DNA from: Sphingobacteriaceae bacterium
GTDB lineage: Bacteria; Bacteroidota; Bacteroidia; Sphingobacteriales; Sphingobacteriaceae
Direction of reading: 5' to 3'
NCBI GenBank assembly: GCA_903642215.1
Contig: CAHJWG010000001.1
Span: 248,001-312,000 of the forward strand
Length of the DNA: 64,000 nucleotides
Position 1 is the first letter of the stretch. Each line of letters opens with the position of its first letter. The translations under genes were made by a program, and so were the position numbers. The notes below the pieces were generated by a model. That model had not been told where the DNA came from. It ran no database searches and worked only from the letters and a program-made list of their open reading frames with translations. Shown piece after piece: positions 1 to 8,863 of the stretch.

Positions 1-142
1 CTGTATTCCATTTTGCTACGGCAAATCCGGCAGCTACCAATAAGCCAATTACGGTAACCGGCAGCAATGCTTTGTTTAGCCGGTATAATCCTAAATATAA
101 AATAACGACCGCTAAAACTGAGATTGTAATAAGAGTACCCAT
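1..142 (-). CDS. nuoN: NADH:quinone oxidoreductase subunit N, N-terminal part (cut by window edge)
   Basis: Only the first 47 residues are visible, starting MGTLITISVLAVVILYL and containing two hydrophobic segments. NuoN is one of the three antiporter-like membrane subunits of complex I that carry proton translocation. The identification rests mainly on position: it follows nuoM by 4 bases on the same strand, as the last gene of a complete nuo operon. The visible sequence is too short to show the conserved charged residues of the family. Confidence 0.8.
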   Translation of the reverse strand, partial: MGTLITISVLAVVILYLGLYRLNKALLPVTVIGLLVAAGFAVAKWNT

Positions 143-146
143 TTGA

Positions 147-1607
147 TTATTTAGCTGAAATTAATTTTTGATTTACCTGCTCAATTAGGTTGGTTACACT
201 GGCTTCGGACAGATGCTGCAAAGGTTGCGGATAAACGCCAATCATAATAACCAAAGCACAAATGGTGATTAAAAATAGTTTTTCTGAACCGGAAACATCC
301 ACAAATGAAGATGTCAATGAATTGGCTTCTCCCTGCATCACTTGTTTATACATCCGCAGCATATAAACTGCTCCGAAAATGATGGTTAAACCGGCAATGG
401 CAACCAGCCAGATGTTATATTGAAAAATCCCGTTCATCAGCAAAAACTCACCGATAAAACCGTTTGTTAATGGTAGCGCAACCGTTCCCATAATTATAAT
501 GATAAAAGAAGCAGCCAGAAAAGGTGCGCTTTTGGCAATACCGCCCATCAGGCTAATATCTCGTGTATTAATTCTCCTGCTGATGATATCGATCACAAAA
601 AACAAACCGATTACGTTGATACCATGACTTAGCATTTGGATTATTGCACCTTGCATTCCCTGTATATTCCAAGCAAAAATTCCGGCAGAGATTAAACCAA
701 CGTGTGCGATGGATGAATATGCAATCAGGCGTTTTCCGTCTTTCTGATTAAAAGCAATTAGCGAAGCATATACAATACCGATAATTGAAAGTATAATCGC
801 GGTACTTTGCCAGTGTACAAAACCCAATGGTGCAACCGGAATCAACCACCTGATAACTCCGTAAATTCCCATTTTCAGCATAATTCCTGATAACATCATG
901 GTACCTCCTGTTGGTGCAGTTGTGTAAGTATCCGGTTGCCAAGTATGAAAAGGGAAAATTGGCATTTTGATTGCGAAAGCGATAAAAAAAGCCCAAAATA
1001 TCCAACCCTGATGATAACTATCGAGGCTTAAATTATAAATAGATTGAATATCAAACGATTTATCCGGAGTTTGCAGATGCAGATAGATAATACCTAATAG
1101 CATGAAAAGTGAACCGGCAAATGTATAAATGAAAAATTTGATGGTTACTTTAACGCGATTTTCTCCTCCCCATAAAGCACAAATAAAATAGATTGGTATC
1201 AGTGCAACTTCCCATCCTACATAAAAAAGGAATGCGTCCATTGCTGTAAAAACCAGCAACAAGCCGGTTTGCATGAATAATATCAGCGCGTAAAAAGCTG
1301 CTGGATTGCTATATTTATGTTTGAAGGTTGAAAGAATAATCAGCGGAACTAAAATCGTGGTCAGGATAACCGTAATCAAACTAATTCCATCAATGCCTGC
1401 TTTAAAATGAATGCCAAAATCTGCAATCCAGGGATAATCAACCACATATTGATAAGTAGCATCAGCATGAAAACCGGAAATTATAATTGCTGCGACAACC
1501 AATTCGGCCAAAGCAAAAAATAAAGCGAGATTTTTTACCGAATTGCCTTTAAAAAACAGCAGAACCAGCGCAGCAAATAGTGGTAAAAAGAGTAGAATAA
1601 CCGTCAT
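147..1607 (-). CDS. nuoM: NADH:quinone oxidoreductase subunit M (antiporter-like)
   Basis: This 486-residue polytopic protein is the NuoM proton-pumping subunit of complex I. Hydrophobic segments run throughout. The family's key membrane glutamate is visible in GWEVALIPIYF (about residue 132) and the membrane lysine in AFAIKMPIFPFHTW (about residue 215), followed by TTAPTGGTMMLSGIMLKMG. Length is normal for NuoM. It lies 19 bases after nuoL and 4 before nuoN, so the three antiporter-like subunits are co-transcribed. A single-mismatch copy of the dispersed GRTAAAAGAAGYAT sequence lies inside it at 501-514, encoding AASFI. Confidence 0.97.
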   Translation of the reverse strand: MTVILLFLPLFAALVLLFFKGNSVKNLALFFALAELVVAAIIISGFHADATYQYVVDYPWIADFGIHFKAGIDGISLITVILTTILVPLIILSTFKHKYSNPAAFYALILFMQTGLLLVFTAMDAFLFYVGWEVALIPIYFICALWGGENRVKVTIKFFIYTFAGSLFMLLGIIYLHLQTPDKSFDIQSIYNLSLDSYHQGWIFWAFFIAFAIKMPIFPFHTWQPDTYTTAPTGGTMMLSGIMLKMGIYGVIRWLIPVAPLGFVHWQSTAIILSIIGIVYASLIAFNQKDGKRLIAYSSIAHVGLISAGIFAWNIQGMQGAIIQMLSHGINVIGLFFVIDIISRRINTRDISLMGGIAKSAPFLAASFIIIIMGTVALPLTNGFIGEFLLMNGIFQYNIWLVAIAGLTIIFGAVYMLRMYKQVMQGEANSLTSSFVDVSGSEKLFLITICALVIMIGVYPQPLQHLSEASVTNLIEQVNQKLISAK

Positions 1608-1626
1608 ATCTTAATCTTGCAAGCTG

Positions 1627-3534
1627 TTAAATCCTGAATAAACTGTAAGCCATCATCGCAATAATACCGATAACCATTACGAAAATATAAAAACCAACAT
1701 TACCGGTTTGCAGCAAGCGTAAACCTTTACTGCTCTCGATAGAAACTTTACCTAAACCATTTACAAAACCGTCAATCACTTTTAAATCGATAACTTTATA
1801 AAAGAACTTAGAAGCAGCATCCAATGGTTTGCGGATAATCAGATCATACAATTCGTCAATGTAAAACTTATGGTAAGCAATGGCATTGATTGGCGTGCGA
1901 TCTTCACCTTCTGCGACCGGCAGATTACTACCTTTTCCATATTTGGTAAACGCCCAGATAATGGCTAATACTGCACCTCCAACGGAAGCACACATCAGAA
2001 CCAGTTCTGTTGTTTTTTCTGCATGAACTGGTGGAATCTGAGCAACTGTAGCAACAAAAAGCGGCGACAAATAATGTTCTAACCAATGATGGCCGCCTAA
2101 AGCTTCCGGTACACCAATTAAGCCGCCAACCATGGATAAAATAGCTAACACAATCAGCGGAATCGTCATTGATGAAGGTGATTCATGCAGATGATGTTCT
2201 TGCTCGCTAGTTCCTCTAAATTTTCCGTAGAAAGTTAAATAGATCAGCCTGAACATATAAAAAGCGGTAAACATTGCACCAAGTAAACCGAAAATATATA
2301 TGGTTTTGCTTTGCTCGTACACATGCGCCAGGATTTCATCTTTAGAGAAAAAACCAGAGAATGGCGGAATACCGGAAATGGCAATCGCACCGATCAGCAT
2401 CGTCCAAAAAGTAACTGGTAATTTTTTACGCAGGCCGCCCATGTTTCGCATATCCTGCTCGCCATTTACCGCATGAATAACAGAACCGGCACATAAGAAT
2501 AAAAGTGCCTTAAAAAAAGCATGTGTAATAACATGGAAAAATGCACCGGTATAAGCACCTACGCCTAATCCCAAAAACATGTAACCTAACTGAGATACAG
2601 TTGAATAGGCCAATACTTTTTTAATATCTGTTTGAGCAACTGCAATGATAGCCGCTAAAAGAATGGTTGCCAAGCCAACTCCTGCAATTAAATGTTGGGT
2701 AAACGGAGCGAACGTAAACAACACATTGGAGCGAACAATCATGTAAATTCCAGCTGTAACCATTGTTGCTGCGTGAATTAAAGCGGAAACCGGCGTTGGA
2801 CCAGCCATCGCGTCTGGTAACCAGGTAAAAAGCGGAATTTGTGCCGATTTGCCTGTTGCGCCAATGAACAGTAAAACGGTAATTAAGGTTAGCGTTGGAT
2901 CTCCGAATTTTAACGTGGCTGCTTTCAAAAAAACATCGGTAAAAGAAGCACTGCCGAAAGTTGCAATCATTACAAAAATGGCGATCAGAAAACCTAAATC
3001 GCCAATGCGGTTCATGACGAATGCTTTTTTGGCTGCATCGGCATAATCTGGATTGGTAAACCAAAAACCAATCAGCAAGTAAGAACATAAACCAACACCT
3101 TCCCAACCAATAAATAAAATGATGTAGTTTGAACCTAAAACCAGCAGCAGCATGAAAAAAATGAACAGGTTTAAGTAAGCGAAAAACTTACCGAAACCTT
3201 CGTCATCGTGCATGTAACCGATGGAATAAATATGAATTAAAAAGCCAACGCCTGTAATAATCAGCAGCATTAAAGAACTCAGCTGATCTACCAGAAATGA
3301 GAAAGGTATGGATAATTTTCCGGCTTTTATCCACTCAAAATAAGTTACGGTAATTAGCTGACCTGAATTTTTTACCGATAAAAACAGCATCACGCTTAGC
3401 ACAAACGGAATCAAAACCATCAGGCTGGCCAGCAAACCGATCAGGTTTTTAGGTAAAGTGTTTCTGCCTAAACCATTGATAATAAAGCCAAGTAAAGGAA
3501 GTATCGGTATTAACCAAATATAATTACTGATCAT
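1627..3534 (-). CDS. nuoL: NADH:quinone oxidoreductase subunit L (antiporter-like)
   Basis: A 635-residue membrane protein with the NuoL signature: the glutamate motif LFIGWEGVGLCSYLLIGFW near residue 145, and GKSAQIPLFTWLPDAMAGP with TPVSALIHAATMVTAGIY near residues 230-260. The C-terminal third contains the extra hydrophilic/amphipathic stretch and final membrane helix expected for the lateral arm helix. It is the distal proton-pumping subunit of complex I. An exact copy of the sister repeat GRTAAAAACAGYAT lies in it at 3377-3390. The gene is 31 bases downstream of nuoK. Confidence 0.97.
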   Translation of the reverse strand: MISNYIWLIPILPLLGFIINGLGRNTLPKNLIGLLASLMVLIPFVLSVMLFLSVKNSGQLITVTYFEWIKAGKLSIPFSFLVDQLSSLMLLIITGVGFLIHIYSIGYMHDDEGFGKFFAYLNLFIFFMLLLVLGSNYIILFIGWEGVGLCSYLLIGFWFTNPDYADAAKKAFVMNRIGDLGFLIAIFVMIATFGSASFTDVFLKAATLKFGDPTLTLITVLLFIGATGKSAQIPLFTWLPDAMAGPTPVSALIHAATMVTAGIYMIVRSNVLFTFAPFTQHLIAGVGLATILLAAIIAVAQTDIKKVLAYSTVSQLGYMFLGLGVGAYTGAFFHVITHAFFKALLFLCAGSVIHAVNGEQDMRNMGGLRKKLPVTFWTMLIGAIAISGIPPFSGFFSKDEILAHVYEQSKTIYIFGLLGAMFTAFYMFRLIYLTFYGKFRGTSEQEHHLHESPSSMTIPLIVLAILSMVGGLIGVPEALGGHHWLEHYLSPLFVATVAQIPPVHAEKTTELVLMCASVGGAVLAIIWAFTKYGKGSNLPVAEGEDRTPINAIAYHKFYIDELYDLIIRKPLDAASKFFYKVIDLKVIDGFVNGLGKVSIESSKGLRLLQTGNVGFYIFVMVIGIIAMMAYSLFRI

Positions 3535-3565
3535 GAACGCGTTACGTTTTGATTTTTAAATTGAT

Positions 3566-3895
3566 TTACCATTTCAACCGGTTCAACACATTAATATCGA
3601 TGGTATTGGTGTTGCGGTAAATCATCACAATAATTGCCAAACCAACGGCAACTTCTGCAGCAGCCAAAGCCATCACAAAAAAAACAAAAACCTGTCCGGC
3701 TGCATCATTTCTATAAATGGAAAATACGGTTAGCAAGAGATTAACAGAGTTTAGCATCAGCTCTACCGACATAAAAATTACGATGGCGTTTCTGCGTGTT
3801 AATACGCCGATAATGCCGATACAAAAGATAATTGCACTTAATATAATGTAATGATTAAGCGGAATGCTTTGGATAACGTTAGACATGTTTTGCAT
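3566..3895 (-). CDS. nuoK: NADH:quinone oxidoreductase subunit K
   Basis: A 109-residue protein with three membrane segments, matching NuoK in length and in motifs such as GVLTRRNAIVIFMSVELMLN, where the glutamate in the second helix is the conserved membrane carboxylate, and AAAEVAVGLAI in the third. It is part of the proton channel region of complex I. It begins 3 bases after the nuoJ stop. The start could be the first or the fourth codon (both ATG). Confidence 0.96.
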   Translation of the reverse strand: MQNMSNVIQSIPLNHYIILSAIIFCIGIIGVLTRRNAIVIFMSVELMLNSVNLLLTVFSIYRNDAAGQVFVFFVMALAAAEVAVGLAIIVMIYRNTNTIDINVLNRLKW

Positions 3896-3898
3896 CGA

Positions 3899-4387
3899 TC
3901 AGGATTCTTTTTTGGCTAATAAAACAGCACCAACCATGGCAGATAGTAATAAGATGGAAGAAACTTCAAACGGTAATAAAAATTGATGAAACAATACGTT
4001 ACCTAAGTTTTTTACCAATCCGAGATTTGGATCTTTTAACACAACAATTTCTGAATTACCGGAGATTTTTAAGGAAGCAATAAGCGTTACCAGCAAACAT
4101 CCGCCGGCAATTACACCAATTACTTTTAGCAGGTTTGATTTTAACGGCTCGGTATCGTGATTTAAATTCATCAACATTAAGGTGTATAAAAACAGCACCA
4201 GAATAGCACCCATATAAACAATGAAATTCACAATTCCGAGGAACTGTGCGTTCAGTAAAAAGTAATGAATAGTGAAGGTAAAAAACGTAAGAATTAGATA
4301 AAGCACGCTGTGCACCGGATTCTTAGAAAAAATCACGAGCAGTGAAAAGAAAACCGATAAAAATGCGACGAAGTAAAATAGACTCAT
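3899..4387 (-). CDS. nuoJ: NADH:quinone oxidoreductase subunit J
   Basis: NuoJ, about 162 residues with five hydrophobic segments, is a membrane subunit of complex I. I chose the ATG at 4387 (MSLFYFVAFLSVF), because the open frame further upstream encodes a polar stretch untypical of the family and would run into the short gap after nuoI. The motif NFIVYMGAILVLFLYTLMLMN is the conserved third helix of NuoJ that contains the pi-bulge region. It sits between nuoI and nuoK as in other nuo operons. Confidence 0.95.
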   Translation of the reverse strand: MSLFYFVAFLSVFFSLLVIFSKNPVHSVLYLILTFFTFTIHYFLLNAQFLGIVNFIVYMGAILVLFLYTLMLMNLNHDTEPLKSNLLKVIGVIAGGCLLVTLIASLKISGNSEIVVLKDPNLGLVKNLGNVLFHQFLLPFEVSSILLLSAMVGAVLLAKKES

Positions 4388-4440
4388 GTGCTGAAATAAA
4401 AATACCTTTGCTCCGCAAGAACGGCGCAAAGGTATAAAAC

Positions 4441-4938
4441 TTATTGATTCAAAGGTGCTTCAACTAATTTGTCTTTACCGTAGATAAAATCTTTACGCAA
4501 AAAATCGGTCGGCACAATGTCTCCGTCCAGATAAATGGCTTCTTTTGGGCAGGCTTCTTCACATAATCCGCAGAAAATACAACGCAGCATGTTAATTTCA
4601 TAAACTGCTGCGTATTTTTCTTCCCGATACAGGTTTTCTTCTCCCGGCTGACGTTCTGCAGCAATCATGGTAATCGCTTCTGCCGGGCAGGATAAAGCAC
4701 AAAGTCCGCAAGCGGTGCAACGCTCTTTACCATTTTCATCTCTTTTTAAAGAATGAAGTCCACGGTAGTTCTCGGAAAATTCACGTTTTACTTCAGGATA
4801 TTTGATAGTGACCGGCTTTCTGAAGAAATGCTTCATGGTAATAGAAAGACCTGATAATATAGCCGGCAGATAAGCGCGTTCCCAAAAATTAAGCGGTTTT
4901 GCTTCGAGAACTTTCTTTTTATTGGTTAATGATTCCAT
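4441..4938 (-). CDS. nuoI: NADH:quinone oxidoreductase subunit I (2x[4Fe-4S] ferredoxin-like)
   Basis: A 165-residue peripheral subunit that carries clusters N6a and N6b between the NuoG side and NuoB. Both eight-iron ferredoxin motifs are intact: CTACGLCALSCPAEAI (about residues 75-90) and CIFCGLCEEACPKEAI (about residues 120-135). The N-terminal stretch ERAYLPAILSGLSITMKHFF is the usual membrane-surface helix. It lies 12 bases after nuoH in the operon. Confidence 0.97.
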   Translation of the reverse strand: MESLTNKKKVLEAKPLNFWERAYLPAILSGLSITMKHFFRKPVTIKYPEVKREFSENYRGLHSLKRDENGKERCTACGLCALSCPAEAITMIAAERQPGEENLYREEKYAAVYEINMLRCIFCGLCEEACPKEAIYLDGDIVPTDFLRKDFIYGKDKLVEAPLNQ

Positions 4939-4950
4939 ATAATTTGGAAA

Positions 4951-5994
4951 TTATTTAAAAACAGTGGCAAAAATGCCTGTTAAAACGATATTGGCAATAG
5001 CAAGCGGGATCAGCACTTTCCAACCTAAATCCATTAATTGATCGTAACGAAAACGCGGAATGGTCCATCTCACCCACATAAAAAAGAAGATGAAGAAAAT
5101 AATTTTGGCAAACAAAGCAACAACGCCCAATATAGTTACCAGATTTTCTGATAAACCTAAATGGTGCATAAACGGAAAATTATATCCGCCAAAATAAAGC
5201 GTTGCCATTACTGCGGAGGAAATGAACATGTTGATGTATTCTGCGAAAAGGTAAAAACCTAACTTCATGGAAGAATACTCGGTATGATAACCACCAACCA
5301 ATTCAGTTTCGCATTCCGGCAAATCAAACGGACTGCGATTGGTTTCTGCAAAAGCACAAATAATAAAGATTAGAAATCCTAACGGCTGACGAAAAACATT
5401 CCATGTAAACCAGCCATTTGCCCAAAAACCATGTTGCTGCTGTGCAATTTCTTTCAAGCTTAAAGTACCAGTCAACATCAACAAAGCAATAATGGATAAA
5501 CCCATTGCAATTTCGTAGCTGATATTTTGTGATGCTGCGCGAATCGCTCCTAACAAAGAATATTTATTATTTGATGCCCAGCCGCCAATCATGATGCCGT
5601 AAACGCCCAAAGAAACTACGCCGAAAATATACAGAATTCCTACGTTGATATCGGTAACCTGCAAATCAATTACGCGGGAACCAATCGTTAATTGTTGCCC
5701 CCAGGGAATAACTGCCGAACCAATGCAAGCTGTTAAAATAGCCAGCGAAGGGCCAACAATAAATAACAAGCCGCTGGATTGTGTAGGAATAATTTCTTCC
5801 TTCATAAACATTTTGGCACCATCAGCCATTGGCTGAAAAATACCAAACGGGCCGGCGCGGTTGGGGCCGATACGATCCTGCAAAAATGCAGCAACTTTAC
5901 GTTCTGCATAAGTAGAATACATGGCCGTAACTAAACTGATTCCGAAAATAACCGCAACCAGAATAAATTTTTCTATTACTAATGATAACTCCAT
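4951..5994 (-). CDS. nuoH: NADH:quinone oxidoreductase subunit H
   Basis: A 347-residue membrane protein with about eight helices, forming the quinone-binding connection between the arms of complex I. Family motifs are present: YAERKVAAFLQDRIGPNRAGP near residue 30, ISYEIAMGLSIIALL, and AETNRSPFDLPECETELVGGYHTEYS near residue 215. Its start codon overlaps the nuoG stop by one base (TAATG), which suggests translational coupling. Confidence 0.98.
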   Translation of the reverse strand: MELSLVIEKFILVAVIFGISLVTAMYSTYAERKVAAFLQDRIGPNRAGPFGIFQPMADGAKMFMKEEIIPTQSSGLLFIVGPSLAILTACIGSAVIPWGQQLTIGSRVIDLQVTDINVGILYIFGVVSLGVYGIMIGGWASNNKYSLLGAIRAASQNISYEIAMGLSIIALLMLTGTLSLKEIAQQQHGFWANGWFTWNVFRQPLGFLIFIICAFAETNRSPFDLPECETELVGGYHTEYSSMKLGFYLFAEYINMFISSAVMATLYFGGYNFPFMHHLGLSENLVTILGVVALFAKIIFFIFFFMWVRWTIPRFRYDQLMDLGWKVLIPLAIANIVLTGIFATVFK

Positions 5995-7013
5995 TATAAT
6001 CTTGTATAACGTTCTAATTGTTCCTTGTTAGCTTCCTGCAAAGCCAAATTCTTTTTGATAACCGGCAATGGCTTTAATGAATCATAGTGATTAGAGCTGA
6101 TGACCGAAGTATTAGCTACTTTCCGTGGCCCTTCAATTATCCAATCCACAGTTTTCTTTTGATCAAAACGGCAGGTATTGCAGATGAATTCTTCTACTTC
6201 GCCGTAAACATCTTTACGGCCGGTTACGCGTAAAACGTCTTCGCCTTTGTACCACAACGTTACTTTTCCGCAGCATTTATCGCAATCACGATGCGCTTCA
6301 ACCGGTTTGGTAAACCAAACGCGATTTTTAAAGCGGAAAGTTTTATCGGTTAATGCTCCAACCGGACAAACATCAATCACGTTTCCGGAGAAATCATTAT
6401 CAACTGCCTGATGGATGTAAGTTGAAATCTCAGAGTGATCACCACGATTTAAAATACCGTGAATACGATGATCGGTAATCTGATCGGCCACAAAAACACA
6501 ACGGTAACACAAAATACAGCGCGTCATGTGCAACTGGATTTTATCACCGATATCAATGCGCTCAAACTGACGACGCTCAAATTCATAACGCGTTTTAGCA
6601 GCACCGTGCTCATAACCTAAATCCTGCAAAGAACATTCGCCGGCCTGATCGCAAATTGGGCAATCCAGCGGATGGTTCAACAACAGCATTTCTACAATAC
6701 CTTTTCTGGCTTCAATTACTTCTGCAGAAGTAATATTTTGCACTTCCATACCATCCATCACGGTTGTGCGGCAGGAAGCAACTAATTTTGGCATCGGGCG
6801 AGGATCTTTTTCTGATCCTTTACTCACCTTAACCAAACAGGTACGGCATTTGCCACCGCTACCTGATAATTTGGAATAATAACACATGGCAGGCGGCACA
6901 ATATCTCCACCAATTTGCCTTGCAGCATTTAAAATGGTTGTACCGGCAGCAACTTCAACCGGTATTCCGTCTATATTAACTTTAACAAGTTGTTCTTCTG
7001 GCATTTTATCCAA
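5994..7013 (-). CDS. nuoG: NuoG-like 2Fe-2S/4Fe-4S subunit without the molybdopterin domain
   Basis: At 339 residues this subunit contains only the N-terminal electron-transfer half of NuoG. Visible cluster ligands in order are the ferredoxin-type set CYYSKLSG...CRTC...SCRT, the HPLDCPICDQAGEC motif of cluster N3, RCILCYRC with DVCPVGAL for N4, and CDKCC...CNTC which would be the start of the N7 region. The large molybdopterin-oxidoreductase-like domain of enterobacterial NuoG is absent. Short NuoG forms are known in Bacteroidota, so I read this as a natural form, not a truncation: the stop is directly followed by nuoH in one-base overlap. The start may be at the first or the fourth codon (MDKMPEEQ). 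Confidence 0.93.
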   Translation of the reverse strand: MDKMPEEQLVKVNIDGIPVEVAAGTTILNAARQIGGDIVPPAMCYYSKLSGSGGKCRTCLVKVSKGSEKDPRPMPKLVASCRTTVMDGMEVQNITSAEVIEARKGIVEMLLLNHPLDCPICDQAGECSLQDLGYEHGAAKTRYEFERRQFERIDIGDKIQLHMTRCILCYRCVFVADQITDHRIHGILNRGDHSEISTYIHQAVDNDFSGNVIDVCPVGALTDKTFRFKNRVWFTKPVEAHRDCDKCCGKVTLWYKGEDVLRVTGRKDVYGEVEEFICNTCRFDQKKTVDWIIEGPRKVANTSVISSNHYDSLKPLPVIKKNLALQEANKEQLERYTRL

Positions 7014-7044
7014 TCAAAAACTTAAATTCAAGTATTAATTTTGT

Positions 7045-7084
7045 GTGATAAAAGAAGTATTTATACCGATGCTTCTTTTATCAC
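7045..7084. repeat. Inverted pair of the dispersed repeat between nuoF and nuoG
   Basis: Two exact copies of GRTAAAAGAAGYAT face each other at 7047-7060 and 7069-7082. Together they give a perfect 13-bp stem, GTGATAAAAGAAG (7045-7057) with CTTCTTTTATCAC (7072-7084), and a 14-base loop. It fills most of the 78-bp gap between nuoF and nuoG. It looks like a transcription attenuator or RNA processing hairpin, but it lies inside an operon whose downstream genes are essential to the complex. Confidence 0.9.
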
Positions 7085-7091
7085 CTATTTT

Positions 7092-8459
7092 TTATCCAAC
7101 TAAAGCTGGTTCTGGTTTTGGCAGCGGATCAGCATAATGAGCCAAGCCATAATTGCGCTCCAAACAAGTACGAGGTTCTTTTACATGCCATTCAAACTCA
7201 TCACGGAAATGACGGATCGCACTGGCAACCGGCCAAGCAGCAGCATCACCTAATGGACAAATGGTATTACCTTCTATTTTTTTTGAAACATCAACCAGCA
7301 AATCTATATCGCTTAATTTACCATGACCGTATTCTAACCGATGTAAAACTTTTTCCATCCAGCCGGTTCCTTCACGGCAAGGCGAACACTGTCCGCAACT
7401 TTCATGATGATAAAAACGGGAAAAGTTCCAAGTATTTCTAACGATACATTGATCTTCATCAAAAGCAATAAACCCGCCGGAACCCATCATAGAACCGGTT
7501 GCAAAACCACCATCTGATAGAGATTCGTAACTCATCAACCTTGCTTCCTGATTGATGGTTTTGGTAATCAAATTTGCAGGCAAAATCGGTACAGATGAAC
7601 CACCGGCAACAACTGCTTTTAATCGTTTTCCGTTGGCAATTCCTCCGCAGTATTCATCCGAATAAATAAATTCCTCAACAGGAACGCCTAATTCAATTTC
7701 ATAGATTCCTGGTTTCACCAAGTTTCCTGATGCAGAAATTAGCTTAGTTCCGGTACTTCTGCCGATACCAATTTTTGCATATTCTTCTCCGCCATCACGA
7801 ATGATCGGAACAACGGCTGCAATAGATTCTACGTTATTTACAACTGTTGGACATCCCCATAAACCAGCAATTGCCGGAAAAGGTGGTTTAATACGAGGAT
7901 TGCCACGCTTGCCTTCCAAAGATTCAATTAATGCTGTTTCTTCTCCGCAGATGTAAGCACCGCCACCTGGTTGAACATACAACTCCAGATCATAACCGGT
8001 TCCTAAAATATTTTTTCCAAGAAAGCCAGCGTTTTTAGCTTCTGCAATTGCTTTTTCCAGAATACGGATTTGCGGCATCATTTCGCCACGAACGTAGATG
8101 TAAGAAACCTTTGCACCCAAAGCAAAACTACCGATGATCATTCCCTCAATTAATAAGTGAGGAAGTTTAGTCATTAAAAACCGATCTTTAAAAGTTCCTG
8201 GTTCAGATTCATCGGCATTACAAACCAAATAACGAGGAACACCTTCCGGTTTAGCTAGAAAACTCCATTTCATTCCCGTTGGAAAACCTGCACCGCCACG
8301 ACCGCGCAAACCAGATTTTTTAACTTCCTCTACAATTTCTTCCGGAGTAAGTGTTTTTAAGGCTTTTTCTACAGCAGCATATCCGCCTTTAGAGCGGTAA
8401 ACATCAAATTTGTTGATGTCAGGTACGTTGATATGTTCTAAAAGTACTTTTCGTCTCAT
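7092..8459 (-). CDS. nuoF: NADH:quinone oxidoreductase subunit F (NADH-binding)
   Basis: A 455-residue flavoprotein that oxidises NADH through FMN and cluster N3. It shows the nucleotide-binding glycine-rich motif [15 protein letters not shown] (about residue 52), the [18 protein letters not shown] motif, and the 4Fe-4S ligands [12 protein letters not shown] with [10 protein letters not shown] near residues 355-410. It follows two small membrane protein genes by 2 bases and is separated from nuoG by a hairpin-forming repeat pair. Confidence 0.98.
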   Translation of the reverse strand: MRRKVLLEHINVPDINKFDVYRSKGGYAAVEKALKTLTPEEIVEEVKKSGLRGRGGAGFPTGMKWSFLAKPEGVPRYLVCNADESEPGTFKDRFLMTKLPHLLIEGMIIGSFALGAKVSYIYVRGEMMPQIRILEKAIAEAKNAGFLGKNILGTGYDLELYVQPGGGAYICGEETALIESLEGKRGNPRIKPPFPAIAGLWGCPTVVNNVESIAAVVPIIRDGGEEYAKIGIGRSTGTKLISASGNLVKPGIYEIELGVPVEEFIYSDEYCGGIANGKRLKAVVAGGSSVPILPANLITKTINQEARLMSYESLSDGGFATGSMMGSGGFIAFDEDQCIVRNTWNFSRFYHHESCGQCSPCREGTGWMEKVLHRLEYGHGKLSDIDLLVDVSKKIEGNTICPLGDAAAWPVASAIRHFRDEFEWHVKEPRTCLERNYGLAHYADPLPKPEPALVG

Positions 8460-8461
8460 TA

Positions 8462-8638
8462 CTAAAATAGTCTTTTAGTTTGTTTAAAATAATTTACATG
8501 TCTGTTTACACAACTTGATACAGCAGTAATTGACATGATGATTAAAGGTGTGCTTAATTTACCCTTAGAAGAATAAAGTAATAAAGCTATACCTATTACA
8601 AATAAAGAGTCAGTTAAAAGTAGATTCGTTTTACTCAT
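8462..8638 (-). CDS. Small membrane protein within the nuo operon (second of a paralogous pair)
   Basis: This 58-residue open frame starts MSKTNLLLTDSLFVIGIALL and ends NYFKQTKRLF, with stop 2 bases before the nuoF start. It has two hydrophobic stretches (about residues 11-22 and 31-43) and a basic C-terminal tail. The tail is nearly the same as that of the neighbouring 59-residue frame, YFKQ(S/T)K(K/R)(I/L)(Y/F), so the two look like tandem duplicates. Shared sequence, perfect fit between nuoE and nuoF and same strand argue that it is a real gene. Function is unknown; a complex I accessory or assembly role is only a guess from position. Confidence 0.65.
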   Translation of the reverse strand: MSKTNLLLTDSLFVIGIALLLYSSKGKLSTPLIIMSITAVSSCVNRHVNYFKQTKRLF

Positions 8639-8681
8639 ATAAGTAGCTTCAACTTAAACTAATATTCTTCCTATTATTTAA

Positions 8682-8861
8682 TTAGTAAATTTTTTTAGAT
8701 TGTTTAAAATAATCAAAATGAAATTTTAAACTAAAAACAAAGATTAGAACCGTTTCAAATCCAATAATTAAATTATAACGACCCCAATTTTTAGTCAATA
8801 AAAACAGTATAGTTACAAGTAAGAACGTTACATCCCAAACAATAACTTTATTGATTTTCAT
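8682..8861 (-). CDS. Small membrane protein within the nuo operon (first of a paralogous pair)
   Basis: This 59-residue open frame begins MKINKVIVWDVTFLLVTILF, two bases after the nuoE stop, and ends FDYFKQSKKIY. It has two predicted membrane segments (about residues 8-23 and 30-46) separated by a short polar loop with KNWGRY, then a basic tail. The tail matches the tail of the 58-residue frame that follows it 43 bases downstream. I do not recognise the family. A near copy of GRTAAAAACAGYAT lies inside at 8797-8810. The region is more A+T rich than the flanking nuo genes. Confidence 0.65.
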   Translation of the reverse strand: MKINKVIVWDVTFLLVTILFLLTKNWGRYNLIIGFETVLIFVFSLKFHFDYFKQSKKIY

Positions 8862-8863
8862 AC

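Noticed and set aside
5994-7013. NuoG as a truncated pseudogene
   Set aside because: All cluster ligands are intact, the stop is coupled to the nuoH start, and short NuoG is known in this phylum.
7118-7441. Open frame on the plus strand opposite nuoF
   Set aside because: It lies wholly antisense to a conserved gene and its translation shows no family features. The same holds for many frames opposite nuoL, nuoD, metK, polA and uxaA.
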